From NCBI GenBank assembly GCA_951804985.1, contig OX638130.1, positions 80,346,583-80,410,582 on the forward strand: a DNA stretch of 64,000 nucleotides, read 5' to 3'. The stretch is from Dryomyza anilis (Eukaryota > Arthropoda > Insecta > Diptera > Dryomyzidae). Below the pieces are notes generated by a model that was given only the letters and a program-made list of their open reading frames with translations, did not search any database and was not told the DNA's origin. Shown in pieces: positions 1 to 11,253 of the stretch (positions are counted from its first letter, which is position 1; each line of letters starts with the position of its first letter). The translations under genes and the position numbers were made by a program.

Positions 1-574
1 CCTAAATGAGATCAAAACGTTATGGCCGATTTAAGAACTACCATAGAGCGGAATATGATGCGAAAAATGTTCCCAAAATAATACAAACAATATCAGTTAT
101 ATCCCAACATTTTCAGCATATTTTGATTAATACTTAAATTCTTAATCCCCACGCACTAATTAACTACATCAATTATCTCAACGCTGTTCTCAAGAGATTC
201 CCCCATATATCGTTCTATAGACTACGCACCATACGCCATTACATTTGCGAATTCCCTTAAAATCTTAAACCATTTTACGTACGTTGCGATGCGTTACGTT
301 ACTCAACCGACCATTTCATTTACTTTTTGTGCATTTGAACAATTGGCGCAATTTTCCACAATTTCCAAAAATCGCACAAAAATATTTTCCAACAATTTCG
401 GCTCCACGCATTTTTCTTTTTTTCGTATGTTTGTTTTTTAGTATTTCATCTGGTCTTCGGAACAAAATAAAAACAACAACAACAACAAAAGAACTGACGT
501 TGAGAACGCGGCAAGGAAGGCAACATAATTTGTGGCTGAAGGCAGCTGTTGCTGTTGTGCGTGGGCGTTGGCGT
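1..574. other. 3' flank and possible 3' UTR of the kekkon gene
   Basis: This stretch lies immediately downstream of the minus-strand TAA at 575-577, so it should hold at least part of the 3' UTR. No clean AATAAA (TTTATT on the plus strand) is visible here, so the 3' UTR may run past the left edge. A (CAA)n-like run sits near 470-490. No other gene is supported; the open frame at 284..823 on the plus strand is antisense to the receptor tail and has no coding features. Confidence 0.5.
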
Positions 575-3500
575 TTAAACCTCGGTACCATCCTCGCCCT
601 CATCTTCGAACAGCTGACTTGTGCTGCCTTGGCCGCTGCGCGTCGTTGTCACGGACATTTTCTTCTTGGGTTTCGGTGGCGGTCGTGGCGGTATTTTGAC
701 CATTTTGCTCTCACCCGGCGCCGCCGATGCGCCGCTGCCAGTGCCGACACTTGGCACTATGGTGAGTCCACTGTGGTGCCTTGCGGTGCCGTACAGCGGT
801 TCGGTGTCGCATGTCGTCGTTGAGTGGTGGCCCAATTCGTGTATCGGTTCGTATATTTTACCCGGCGCATGGCCGGATGTGTTGGCCATGCTGTGCGGCG
901 GATGCTGTGGTTGCTGCTGCTGTTGATGCTGTTGTTGTTGCTGATGACTCTGCATGGTTGTCGCATTGCCCGGTGCTGCATTCAAACTGGGCGTTGCTGG
1001 CAGCGGCCGATCGCGCATGGTGTAACGCACCGGTGGCTCCTGACTCAGTTTGTGCAGGTTGAGCACCGAATTGCCGCCGGCGGTGGTGCGTAGGCCGAGG
1101 TTGTCGTAGACGGGTTCATGCAGTTCGACGGTGTTGGCGGTGCCCGTTTCGCTGGGATTCGGTGAGGTGGGCGACTGAAACTCGCTCAGCTGTGTGGAGT
1201 GTGTGCCGGACGATGGCGCCCAGCTGGGCACGCGTGGTTTGCGCGGTATCGTCATGTAACCCTGCTTCATGACAACGGCGCTAGCCGGCGCATATTGTAC
1301 CACAGGTGCGGGTACGAACGGCGACTGCTGCTGGCGGCTGTTGGCTGCCGCTATTAGTGCCAGGTTTCGTGATTTGGGGTGTTGCAGTGTCATGAAGCCA
1401 TTGGGGCTGGCGGTGGCGATGGTGGTGGTGCCGTAGATGCCGTGCGGCGTCATGTGCGCATAGACGGGGCTGGCCAGTGGCGAACGAATGCCATAGATGA
1501 CTTGGTCCGGAATGTTGGACTGCGACGACTGCATCGACGGTGAGGTGGGCACGCGTGCTGGAAAGGCAAGCAGGTCGGGTGGTAGGCTAGTGCCGTAGCC
1601 ATCGTCCACATACGTGTGACGCGAACGTGGCGTGGTGTCCGAGAGGGCAACTGAATGAGTTTCATCATCGCGATGGTGATTGCCTAGTCAGGAGTAAAAC
1701 GAAAAATGAAAAAAACGTCAATATGGTGAGCAATGAAAACATGGTTTTTAATGTGGGGATGCGGTGCAAGAGCAGCATGTTTCAACCTGTGCAACGGAAC
1801 AATGATTTTAATTGAAAACTTTTGTTGAGTTTAGAAATTTTGCGCTGGAGCTGACGGCTCTTAATGGAGATTCTCTCGCGGGTGAAACATAGACGAAGCA
1901 ATTAGTGTAAAAATGTTTTCGGTTTGATTGCCTTGAATTCAGTTGAAATGAGTTAAAAAACTGCTTATTATTAAGTTTTTTTTAACAACAGATACAATTA
2001 TTTCTTTAAAATGGATGAACCTTGAAATTTGAAAAAAAAGTTTTCTCAAATTAAATTCTTATAGTGAGTAGGTACGTGATACAGAATTATACAAATAAAA
2101 TATTATTAACCTTATTGAAAATAGCTTTACATTTTTTTTAATAGCGTATATGAGCAAATTCAGAAAATTGTTAACCTTCATGATACCGGCATAAAGCAAT
2201 GAATAAAAATGATTTGTTGTTTTTTAATATTTGAATAGATTATTGTTAAGAATAATGAAATTAATAAATACCAAAATTTTTTGAGTTCATAAGTTTGCTA
2301 CATGTAGAGAAAGTAAGAAAAACATAAAAAATACCGATGGTACGCATCACATTTTTCTAAGACACATCCATAATATCATCTCATGAATTCATTAAAAATA
2401 CAAAGCTGCTTCAATATTTTAAATCGATTTTTTTTTTGAGAAATAATAATTTGCACATAATTTCTAACATTATCGAATGTGTCAAGCGCAGCTTTCTAGG
2501 AAATGAAAATTAATTAAATACAATTTAAAAATTATGTTCCTTTTCAGTATTAACGCATTTAATTTCGAGTTGCAATTTCGCTGACAAGCATCTTATATTA
2601 TCTACTCACCGAATTGTGTTTCATCCAAAAGCGTCTTTTTGATCTCAAGCCCATCATCGCCACCATCTACAAGCTCCAGCTCGGTGCGTCTCGGCGGTTT
2701 CTCCACAGGATTGACATCAGTCAGCAGACTCTTTTGCATTTCCATAATGACAGAGCCCTCCAGCAGCGACCCATTATGCGTCTTGTCCATCTTCGAGGAG
2801 ATCAGTCCATTTTCGCTCATCATGGTCGAGTCCTTCTGATAGGATTTGATTCGCCGACAGTACCAACAAATCACCAGCACCACGATGATGAGCAACAGCA
2901 GCAGCGTGGTTGCGATCAAACATATTATGAGAAACACATTCGATTGTGTCTCCGACGCAGCGGCACCGGTCGCACCACTACCCATACCATCGATACCACC
3001 AAAATATTCACCACTAACAATGAGTTGAATCTCTGCCTCGGCGCGACCGCCTCGATTGTCAGCCACGCAGGTGTAGGCACCCTTGTCGCTGGCGCGTACG
3101 CCGTGGATGCGCAACTCAGAGGTGAGTATGTGCGAGTGGTCGATACGATTCGGTTCAATTGAGTTGTGGATTTTCAGACGATGGTCGTTCGGATTCAACG
3201 GTCTCTTGTTGTAGACCCATGTCACATTTGGGCGTGGTATGCCGTCGATGCGACATGGTAGCGTCACGTTGTCCGATTGCGCCTCGATAAAGGAACGCGG
3301 TGATCCCAAGATGCGCGGCTGACAGGCAAAGTTTTCCGATGGCACTTCCGACCAGAGTTTGCCACGCAAATGTCGTGGCTCATTACAGTCCGTGGGCGGT
3401 GTATAGAGACGGTGTGACAGCGCATAGTCGCGGAACTCCTGCAGCTCGCACGTGCAGTTCCACGGGTTTTGGGCCAGTGACAAATGCAGCAACTTGGGTG

Positions 3501-4125
3501 TGCGCGAAAATGTCTCCCGGCGCAGCACCGATAGTTCGTTGGACTCCAAATAGACAGCCGAGAGCATCGGCAGATGGCCGAAGGCATGCACTTCGATGCG
3601 TTTTAGCCGATTATGCTTGAATTCGACGCGCGATAAGAAGTCTAGCTCGGCGAAGAGATAGTTGTCCAACACCTCGATCTCATTGTTGTTTAGCACCAAA
3701 TTTCGCAATTTTCCCAGGCCGTTGAAGGTGCCCGCGTGCAGCTCGCGTATCAAATTATGCGACAAATCCAACTCAATCAGAATTGCCAGTCCTTTCAGAG
3801 CATCGCGATTTAGTTCCAGCAAAGTGCAGTTCCGCATGAAAATCTTATGCAGATTTTGCAGATTCGCTTCCTGGAATTCGTCGCGCCTCAGTTCAGGTAT
3901 AACATTGTTCGATAGATCGACCACCTGCAATTCAGTACTGAGATCGTCCGGAATCGTGGTCAGCTCTTTGTTCTTGCAGTCCGCCGTCTTCTTGCCCGAA
4001 TTCCAATTGCAATGACAGACACTACAACTCTGCAACCAGTCGGGGTTGCCGTCAACGGGTTGCGCGATGGCAAACAGCACGAACGCCAGCGTCAATAACC
4101 AGGTTAACATACTGTGAATGCTCAT
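575..4125 (-). CDS. kek5: Kekkon-family LRR-Ig transmembrane protein (kek5-like), join of 4125..2610 and 1683..575
   Basis: Single-pass cell-surface receptor of 874 residues. Residues 1-26 form a signal peptide. An LRRNT cysteine cap (C34, C37, C39, C50) precedes six clear leucine-rich repeats (about 66-211), an LRRCT (C224, C226, C247, C268) and one Ig domain (C291 to C353, W303, DKGAYTC at 347-353). The membrane helix is at about 397-420, followed by CRRIK. The tail has a block starting MDKTHNGS (446), a polyQ/H tract (about 752-768), a proline-rich PPRPPPKPKKK stretch (about 837-847) and a C-terminal GTEV that fits a class I PDZ ligand. Start: ATG at 4125 directly precedes the signal peptide and has ACA before it. 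In-frame ATGs at 4188 and 4110 are alternatives, and an in-frame TGA at 4312-4314 closes the frame upstream. Exon 1 ends CAATTCG|GTGAGT and exon 2 begins CTAG|GCAATC, giving a GGC codon across the junction. Kekkon proteins modulate EGFR, BMP or neurotrophin-type signalling in Drosophila; Kek5 has been linked to BMP. Family certain; kek5 versus kek6 is from remembered similarity only. Confidence 0.93.
904..947 (-). repeat. CAG/CAA repeat encoding polyglutamine in the receptor tail
   Basis: Mixed CAG/CAA/CAT codons (CTG/TTG/ATG on the plus strand) encode HQQQQQHQQQQQPQH in the cytoplasmic tail. The mixed codons make it an interrupted trinucleotide repeat. Such tracts are common and length-variable in fly proteins, and no function is implied. 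Confidence 0.85.
1684..2609 (-). other. Intron between the two coding exons of the kekkon gene
   Basis: Minus-strand intron of 926 bp, phase 1. The donor is G|GTGAGTAGA (2610|2609) and the acceptor is CTCCTGACTAG|GCAATC (1684|1683), with a branch-like CTGAC just before the AG. It is AT-rich with no coding potential. Reading through instead of splicing stops one codon later, so removal is required to reach the conserved tail. Confidence 0.93.
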
Positions 4126-4481
4126 TGTGGTAGTGACAGTTTTTCGTATGGCTCCTCTACTTCTACTATAACGTGGATCAAACGGCATGTTCCAAGCCAC
4201 ACAGAGTGATTGTCGCAGAGGACGTGGGTGTCCAAAACAAAAACACGTCCTTTCGGCGTCTTGCTCTTGGTAATTGGTGCGTGATTCTGTCTTGTTGGCC
4301 AATAATCCACTTCAGTGACAAAGTCCTATTGTCTTGAGACAATCCGTCGTGTATCCTTCTTAGCTGGCAGTTGATTAAATGTCTTTTTGCACAGAAGTTC
4401 TCTCAAATATTAGCATTTGTTCTTGTCGTCGTTGGCTCGATTTAATAAGTTTGCAACTTGACATTTGCATAGCATTTTTAG
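4126..4481 (-). promoter_or_regulatory. kek5: 5' UTR part of the coding exon, with upstream 3' splice site
   Basis: A textbook 3' splice site lies at the right edge: the minus strand reads TTTTCTCTTTTTATTTGCAG then CTAAAAATG, with the cut between 4482 and 4481. The coding exon is therefore about 4481..2610 with 356 nt of untranslated leader. The leader starts with two close upstream ATGs (CTAAAAATGCTATGC), which could dampen initiation at 4125. The transcription start must lie to the right of 4482. Confidence 0.75.
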
Positions 4482-5984
4482 CTGCAAATAAAAAGAGAAA
4501 ATTGTATTGTTAGTCAACTCAGCCTGACTGATTAATGGTAAAGTTGTAGTGAAAATTAGGTAGACTTGTAATACAAATTATAAATCATCCGTGAAGAGTA
4601 GTGGTAAGTGAAAGGGAATGATTGTTAAGTTCTCCAAAAGTGAGACGCAGCGAAGGTCACTCTCCTATTTCTTGACGTTGATGTTTTAATTTAAACTTCT
4701 GTGGTTTTCTCCGTACAGGAACTGTAACTGATTTCTGGAGAAAGGCAAACAAAAAAAAAAAAAGAAAAAACCTCAATTTCAGCATGATTTATTGTTGTAT
4801 CATGAAAAATTAATTTCGTAGACTTCGTCTCAGTGCAATGTTTACTTTACGAAGGACAAGTTTCTTAAGTAAGTAAAAAAGTTTCTCAGATTTGTTGAGA
4901 CAGCTTGAAATTTAATATACAAGGGATCGAATTAGGGGTAAATATGCCATAAAAAATATGGTGTTAAGTGTTGACAGATGATTTGAAAAATGTCTTAATG
5001 TCGAACAGTGTGGTGCTTTGTGGAACAATTTTTTTTTTTCGCAATTTATCTTAACTATTTTGTAATCTCGACATACCTAAAGCTAAAATACTAAATTGGG
5101 GAGAATTATGTTATATTCGGAATATTATATTTGGAATAGAAACTAGAGCAAGCAATTTATAAGACATATTCATTATATTAAACTTCGGTTGGCTGAATGA
5201 AACTTTTTGCATATAGTGACTCGACGTATATGCTAGACGTCCACATCGAATTATTTCGCAACAAATGCACTGGAACCTATGCATTTCAGAGATGACCTCA
5301 ATTCCAAATACGGGCAACTCAAGCTATTTATTATTTTTAATGTATATATCCAAAGAGTTGATTATTTGTACGGTGGTGCGTCATGATACAACGTCCGTCC
5401 GTGACTAATCTGTTCATTTGAACATTTAGACAAGCATTTGCGCAGTAATAGAGTTCGAAATAAGAGCTCTGGTGGAGACGCTTGCAATGCAGATGAAATT
5501 TCAATACCATTCAATGTGCACATAATCTATGCACCAATGACTAAAAATACGCCGCGCGTCATGGTTACTGAGAACTATGTGGAGTAGAATAATTTTAGTG
5601 TCAACATATGGCATGGGCGATGACTACAATATCAGTAACAACATCGACACATTGATGCTATAAGCGAAGCATATTAATCGCGGTTCATCTTCACCGACTA
5701 ATATTGCAATTGATTCGGTTGTCTCTGGGTTTTCATTGAGCCGAGGTTTTGAATTTCCATGCTGTGCAGCAACTGTTCGCTGGAATTGAAAACCTACGAC
5801 AAACCGCGAAGAACTTGCGGAGTTGGCAGCAAGTCGCGTGTGCTAATGGTAACTTAAAACCAGCTGGATTAATTCCAGTCCGTTTCTAACGATAACGAAC
5901 CAACCAAGTCCAGTCGTAACCAGTGTGCTTAGTAAGGAAATTTTTTTTTATAACAAAACACAACAAAAAAAATTATCCGCGATC
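4482..5984. other. Non-coding, probable start of the large 5' intron
   Basis: AT-rich sequence with poly-A/T runs. No supported ORF, RNA gene or repeat boundary was found. If the 3' splice site at 4482 is used, this is intronic. The minus-strand frame at 5111..5317 (68 codons) shows no coding features. Confidence 0.5.
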
Positions 5985-6462
5985 TGATCCAATGGACGTA
6001 AAGATTCTGTCTTATGTTTTTGAGTTATTACGTAAAACAAATATATGGTAATACAAATTTGAGTTTTCGATCACATTTTTTTTTGTATTTTATTGAGAAT
6101 ACATCGGCTAATATTTTGAAATAAACCACATGAAATTCGAATTGATCTGGCCAAAGTTATGACCAGTCTAAAGCAAAAAATATTAATTTTAAGGTGTACC
6201 TATTCTTTATTGCATAACATATTTGGTCAGATCAATCCGAATTTCATGTGTTTTTTTTCAAAATATTAGTTGAAGTATTCTCAATAATGGAATACAAAAG
6301 AAATGTGATGAAAAACTTAAATCTGTAAAAAGTTAAAGACTAAATATCTAGAAAAACACGAGAATTGCCATGTATTTGTATTACATAATAACTCAAAAAC
6401 TGGAGGCAATCTGAAAAATCTGAGTATGAGGTCGTGATTAGAATCTTGAAGTCCATCGGAAA
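5985..6462. mobile_element. Foldback-like imperfect palindrome, copy 1 of a dispersed family
   Basis: The two halves are inverted copies. Left-arm markers TTTTTGAGTTATTACGTA, TGTATTTTATTGAGAATA and CATGAAATTCGAATTGATC return on the right in reverse order and complement (near 6385, 6280 and 6230). The arms are about 200 bp and diverged. A related half occurs at 8155..8287 with 9041..9110, and a fragment at 13796..13925, so this is a dispersed repeat. No protein is encoded. It is probably a non-autonomous DNA element. Confidence 0.7.
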
Positions 6463-6790
6463 ACCACACAAAGATCGTGGGTAAATAGAATAGGCCGGAA
6501 TTTGTTGTCTAGTGTAATAGGTACTATTATACAAAAATTAAAATTTTTACCACAAGTCGTTTTGCAAGAAAACATGAATTTTATATATTTGATCTAAAGT
6601 AAAGGAGTTTGTAGAAAAAAAAAAATACTTCGGCAGTCATAATGTAAAAGTCACCCGTAGATTTCAGTCTTATATAAGGTATTTGAAGATAAGTGGTCAG
6701 ATCACAGAGCATAATCTACCGAGCATGCCCATTAATACCAGGCAGCGTACGTTTATAAGTCAGAGTTTCATTGATTTAGCTCTTCTAGTT
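6463..6790. other. Non-coding spacer
   Basis: AT-rich spacer between the palindrome and the mini-me-like relic. Nothing recognisable was seen in it. Confidence 0.4.
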
Positions 6791-6847
6791 TTCCTGTAAT
6801 CGTGATTTTAAAAGACTGGCGGACAATCTACTCAGCTGATCAAGAAT

Positions 6848-7200
<353 letters not shown>

Positions 7201-7201
7201 T

Positions 7202-7343
7202 TAGTGATGAGTAAATACAAGAACGAGAACACGACAATGTTATCTTGTTCTTGCTTTTTTTCCTGCAGGTTCATTCTAGTTCATACAAAAACTGCAAGAA
7301 CTAGAACGAGAAAAATACTCTTGCATTTTTTTGCTTATCACTA
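7202..7343. mobile_element. hAT-like MITE, 142 bp, with 8-bp target site duplication
   Basis: Terminal inverted repeats are TAGTGATGAGTAAA at the left and, reading inward from the right, TAGTGATAAGCAAA (12 of 14 identical). The element is flanked by a perfect 8-bp direct repeat TATATACT at 7194-7201 and 7344-7351. An 8-bp duplication and a TAGTG-type terminus are the hAT signature. The interior is rich in CAAGAAC/GTTCTTG motifs and encodes nothing. Confidence 0.85.
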
Positions 7344-7410
7344 TATATACTTAATCGGAACGCCTCCTTCTGAATATACCCTTACTTTAGGTGTAGGGTA
7401 TAAAAACTAT

Positions 7411-8154
7411 TAAGTGCATGGTATTTTTTCTGAGTGTAATATTGCACAAGTCAGTCGGTAAAGAAGCGAGGAAGATATACATATCAACCCAAGGTAGCGA
7501 TAAAAAATGCATTTGTCGCATTTCACTTGAGTTCTTTTTGTATAACTGCACTTCTATTACGTTTTGGTGCGCCACTTGTATTATTTTCAACATTTTAATG
7601 GCATTTTATGCCAGAATACATCCTATTCATTCATTCTCTTACTCACTCGCACAGCGCAGTGCCAACGGCGTTGTCCTCACTCAGCACTACCTACAATATT
7701 TCCTTTGGCCTACACTCCACTCCACACCAGCGACAGCGAGCAAGTCTCGGTTCTTCACTTAATATTCTTGCATTTCATTTTAATAAATGCATATTTTCAA
7801 TTCTACAGAAAATAAAACCGCAGCTCGAAAAATGTAACAATAACAAAATATCATATTTCAATTATTCAGCATTTACTCCATTTGTGTACTGTGGGTTTTG
7901 TTGTCTATGTCTTCTTTGGTTGCTTCTCAGTTTCTTTGGTTACGAAATTGTTGAGTTAATAAAGCTAGAATTGCAGTTGAATCGCTTTTTCTACTCGTCT
8001 CTTAATGTTCTCCTCTAAGTAATGTAATTAACTTTTGTCATTGTCGTTGAATGTAAAAGGCGGATTTGACTGACTTTGTGTTGCACAACAATCTCCAAAA
8101 GGATTCTTCAGAATAATCTCGAAAATTATTTTTATTATAAATAACGACTTCATT
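7411..8154. other. Non-coding, nothing recognised
   Basis: Mixed-composition sequence. Three overlapping plus-strand frames (7418..8018) lack homology, codon bias or supporting splice signals that I can see. Confidence 0.4.
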
Positions 8155-9110
8155 TTACGTTATTCCGATGTTCTTCAAGATTCTAATCAAGACCTCATAC
8201 TCAGTTTTTGGATATTGCATACATTTTTGATGTATTATATAAAACAAATAAATGATAATTCTCGTGAACTTTCATTTGTATTGCAGTTAAAACGAGTTGG
8301 GAAAGTTAGGTCACATGGGTAAGTTCGGTCACATGTGGCGGATTTTTATAGTCGGTCGGGCCCGACTATGGAATACCCTACACCTTTGGTGGGGATATTA
8401 ATGTGGGACATTTAATTATGCTGAACTCCCCACCCTCATAATATTATTCACATATCAGAAATTTACATCTTATATCCCCATAAATTAAAAAATTTATATA
8501 ATAGTATAAAAAAACTAATAAAAAAAAAATTGAAACATATAATTGGGCGGACAACGTCTATATTTATAATTTTGAAAGGCTAATATAGATTTGATTTTAA
8601 TAATTTACGGATCAAATTTTCACTATGAAAACCCGGGAAATAATGAATAAAAACCCACATATTTTTAGGTGAATTATAACAATACGTTTTAAATTTTATA
8701 CTTATATCTTGAATACTTTTCGAGTTATTAGTTCCTAAAGAGTTATATAAAAGTGACATGTATGGGAGAAGGGCGTGTCCGTTGACCGATTTGGCTCATT
8801 TTCAAAACCAGTTCCTACTTTTGGCTAAAATATAATAATACGAAATTTTATCGCATTCTGCTCAGTATTTCTCAAGTTATTCTGTATTCGGACAGCAAGA
8901 CAGACAGACAGATGGCTAAACGGACTTGGGTAGTGATGCTGATCAAGAATATATATACTTTTCCATACCGGACACGCCTCCTAAGCGGCGTTACAATATA
9001 TGCACAAAGTTAATATACCTCATAGGTGCAGGGTATAACAATTTAGCTAATATTTAGAAATCGATCCAATGAAATCCGGGTGGATCTGTCCAAAGTTATT
9101 ACGAGTCAAA
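8155..9110. mobile_element. Copy 2 of the foldback-like family, split by a mini-me-like insertion
   Basis: The left part (8155-8287) carries TCAAGATTCTAATCAAGACC and a CATACTCAG box, matching in inverse orientation the right arm of the palindrome at 6400-6455. The right part (9041-9110) carries TAGCTAATATTT and a ...GGATCTGTCCAAAGTTAT stretch, matching 6108-6160. The mini-me-like element at 8288..9040 separates them, so it inserted later. Confidence 0.6.
8288..9040 (+). mobile_element. Mini-me/DINE-like dispersed repeat, copy A
   Basis: It starts AAAACGAGTTGGGAAAG, has TAGTCGGTCGGGCCCGACTA followed by ATACCCTACACC, then a GACAGACAGACAGA tract, the core GATGCTGATCAAGAATATATA, ACGCCTCCTAAGCGGCGTTA, and ends at GCAGGGTATAAC. 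The same order of blocks occurs inverted at 23760..24530. No ORF of note. The GACA run and the core correspond to the two hallmark blocks of dipteran mini-me/DINE-1-type repeats. The exact family name is inferred. Confidence 0.75.
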
Positions 9111-9545
9111 TGCAGAAAAATATAAATTTTAATATGTATGCTTCACAATTAAATAAAAGTATTTTTATCTTACTTTATGATTTGAGATTAAAGAGAAATT
9201 CACATATAAGATTTTTCTTTTCAAATTTGTTTTTTTGATGCTTCTTTTGATAAATGTAATTTTGTTTACCTTAAATTATTGAAAGAAATGTATACAGAAT
9301 CCTAAACCTATATTGAGCTTGCATAAATGCATTACTTTTAATGGATTTGTTCCGATAGACCGCAATAGACCCTGACCTTGTAAATTTTCATATTTTAAAA
9401 TGAAATAATGCATTTCTTTTAAGAGTGCATATATTTCTGTATATATACAGTGGTGGACGTTATAAATACGTTTTGAAGTGGTAAAAATGTTCTAGTTTTT
9501 ATTTTTGAATTACTGATAATAATGTATTTGGTGTATAAAAATGTA
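9111..9545. other. Non-coding spacer
   Basis: AT-rich sequence before the TIR element. Nothing recognised. Confidence 0.35.
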
Positions 9546-11251
9546 CACTCTCGGAAATAAATTGTTAATTCTAACAATAAATTAACAATCATATTGGTCA
9601 AAATGGCATTGACAATAATCTATTGTTAATTCATTGTAGAAAACAACAATCGCAATTGTTATTTTTTCGAAATTGATATTTGATGCAACTTGACTCAAAT
9701 TTGACGTCTAAAAATAAAATTAAAAAAGAAATTTAGCAATTAATTGTTATTTTCGATTGTTGAATTGTTATTGCAAATGAAGACTAGATTAACAATCGAA
9801 CTGTTAAAAATAACAATAGATTTATAACCCAGCCTACTTCATAAACATATATCTCTTGTATTTGTACAGTACTTTGTTTTAACAAAAGCCTTCTGCCCAA
9901 TAATGGTATACAGTTATATAGTGATTTTTTTTTTTTTTTTTATTACATTCTGTAATTTAATAACATTTTATTTTTAACAAACATGACATAAAATTGTTAT
10001 ATTTAATATCTTATATTTTATACTTTATAATAAACAAAATGTTTGTAGCGCTAAGCGGTGACATCGCTGCAGAGTGGTTGCACATTAGGACGGATCGAAT
10101 AGAAAAGTTTAAAAGTCCGGTCATAAATTGAAAGCTAACGTCAGAAACAAAAAAAATCCGATTATCAAGTTTGATATATCGTTGGAAAGGTCTCGGCAGT
10201 TAACATATCACTTTTTTGTTTATGAAGCAATCTAAACACTTTCAAGGGTTATCTTTTATAATTATTTGAGACCAAGGTAAATTAAATGTAAGTGACAAAT
10301 ATATTAACCGCCGATAACTTTCCAATGATAAATAAAACTGGATGATCGGACACCGAATATAAACAGCTATAACTAAAAAAAAATATGTTTGCGGTTTTAC
10401 GGCGGGTTCCAAAAACATTTTTTTTTTGTTTCGGAAACTTTTACGAGGTAGGATTTCTTTATAGGGATGAACGTTTAAATTTTTATTTTTTATATGGAGA
10501 TCGACACGGCCTAGTACACATGTGAGTCGTTCATTTTGGACTTATTGATAGTCATAAGGTTCTACAGTTGGTCTTTCTTGATCCGAACAATGTTATTGAA
10601 AATCATTAAGTTGGGAATGTATGCAAAGGTGGTGAGCAGTTTACGCCACATCGTATCCTTGCCATTTTGTAGCAGGTGGGTGCACTAAGAAAAACACAAT
10701 TCAATAAATTTTATATTAGTAAAAATAAAATGTACAACAATTGTTGTTCTCCATGCATAGCTGGTAGAATTGATTTAGCTCCTTGAACGCTTCTCTAACC
10801 GCTACCACTCACATGAATTATTTGCTGTCAACTATACGGGCATCATGCTGCTGCTTTTTCGTCCTTTACGCGCCATACTCGTCAACCACATCGTCGTCCA
10901 CCAACGGTGGTGATGCACACGCCGTGATGATACCCAAGTATCTTACATAAATTTTAATTTTTTCCGAACGAAAAACGCGCACCGATTTTATTTTAATTGT
11001 CTTATTGTAATGAAATAAAAATGAAATTCAAAAATATATTTTGAAGTCTGTAAATTCGAACATTGTTGAATTTAACAATTGAATTGAATTTAACTATTCA
11101 ACAATGAATTTAACAATATTTCCTAAAATGATTGTTAAATAGAGAAAAGCTACAATCATCACTCAAATTAAAGGGATAAAATTAACAATTTTAATTGTTA
11201 ATTGAACAACAATCATTATTGTTAAATTTTAACAATTATTTTCTGAGAGTG
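9546..11251. mobile_element. 1.7-kb TIR element with AACAATTGTT motif array and TA target duplication
   Basis: The ends are CACTCTCGGAAATAA at the left and, inward from the right, CACTCTCAGAAAATAA. Each end is flanked by TA (9544-9545 and 11252-11253). Both flanks (9550-9830 and 11050-11240) are crowded with AACAAT/ATTGTT in both orientations. The centre differs in composition and holds a small inner inverted repeat (about 10140-10205 against 10297-10365) and minus-strand coding remnants. A TA duplication suggests a Tc1/mariner-like or related integrase, but the ends do not match a superfamily that I can name with confidence. Confidence 0.75.
10562..10805 (-). pseudogene. Intron-containing coding remnant inside the TIR element
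   Basis: On the minus strand a frame near 10803-10740 reads VREAFKELNQFYQLCMENNN. An intron-like gap follows, with TTACTAAT as branch-like site and GTGTTTTTCTTAG as acceptor (AG at 10686-10685). The next frame, 10684-10562, reads 40 residues starting CTHLLQNGKDTMWRKLLTTF and ends in TAG. The composition looks like real coding sequence, unlike the surrounding DNA. Further up (10919-10860) more codon-like sequence is broken by stops. The protein is not recognised. It could be a degenerate transposase or a captured host gene fragment; the intron argues against a retrocopy. Confidence 0.5.
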
Positions 11252-11253
11252 TA

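Noticed and set aside
2614..3620. Plus- and minus-strand frames of 60-182 codons overlapping the receptor exon
   Set aside because: They are shadows of the kekkon coding frame, which has full domain support.
4126..4302. Extending the receptor N-terminus to 4302
   Set aside because: The codon at 4302 is TTG, not ATG, and a signal peptide follows directly after the ATG at 4125; the intervening residues look like translated leader.
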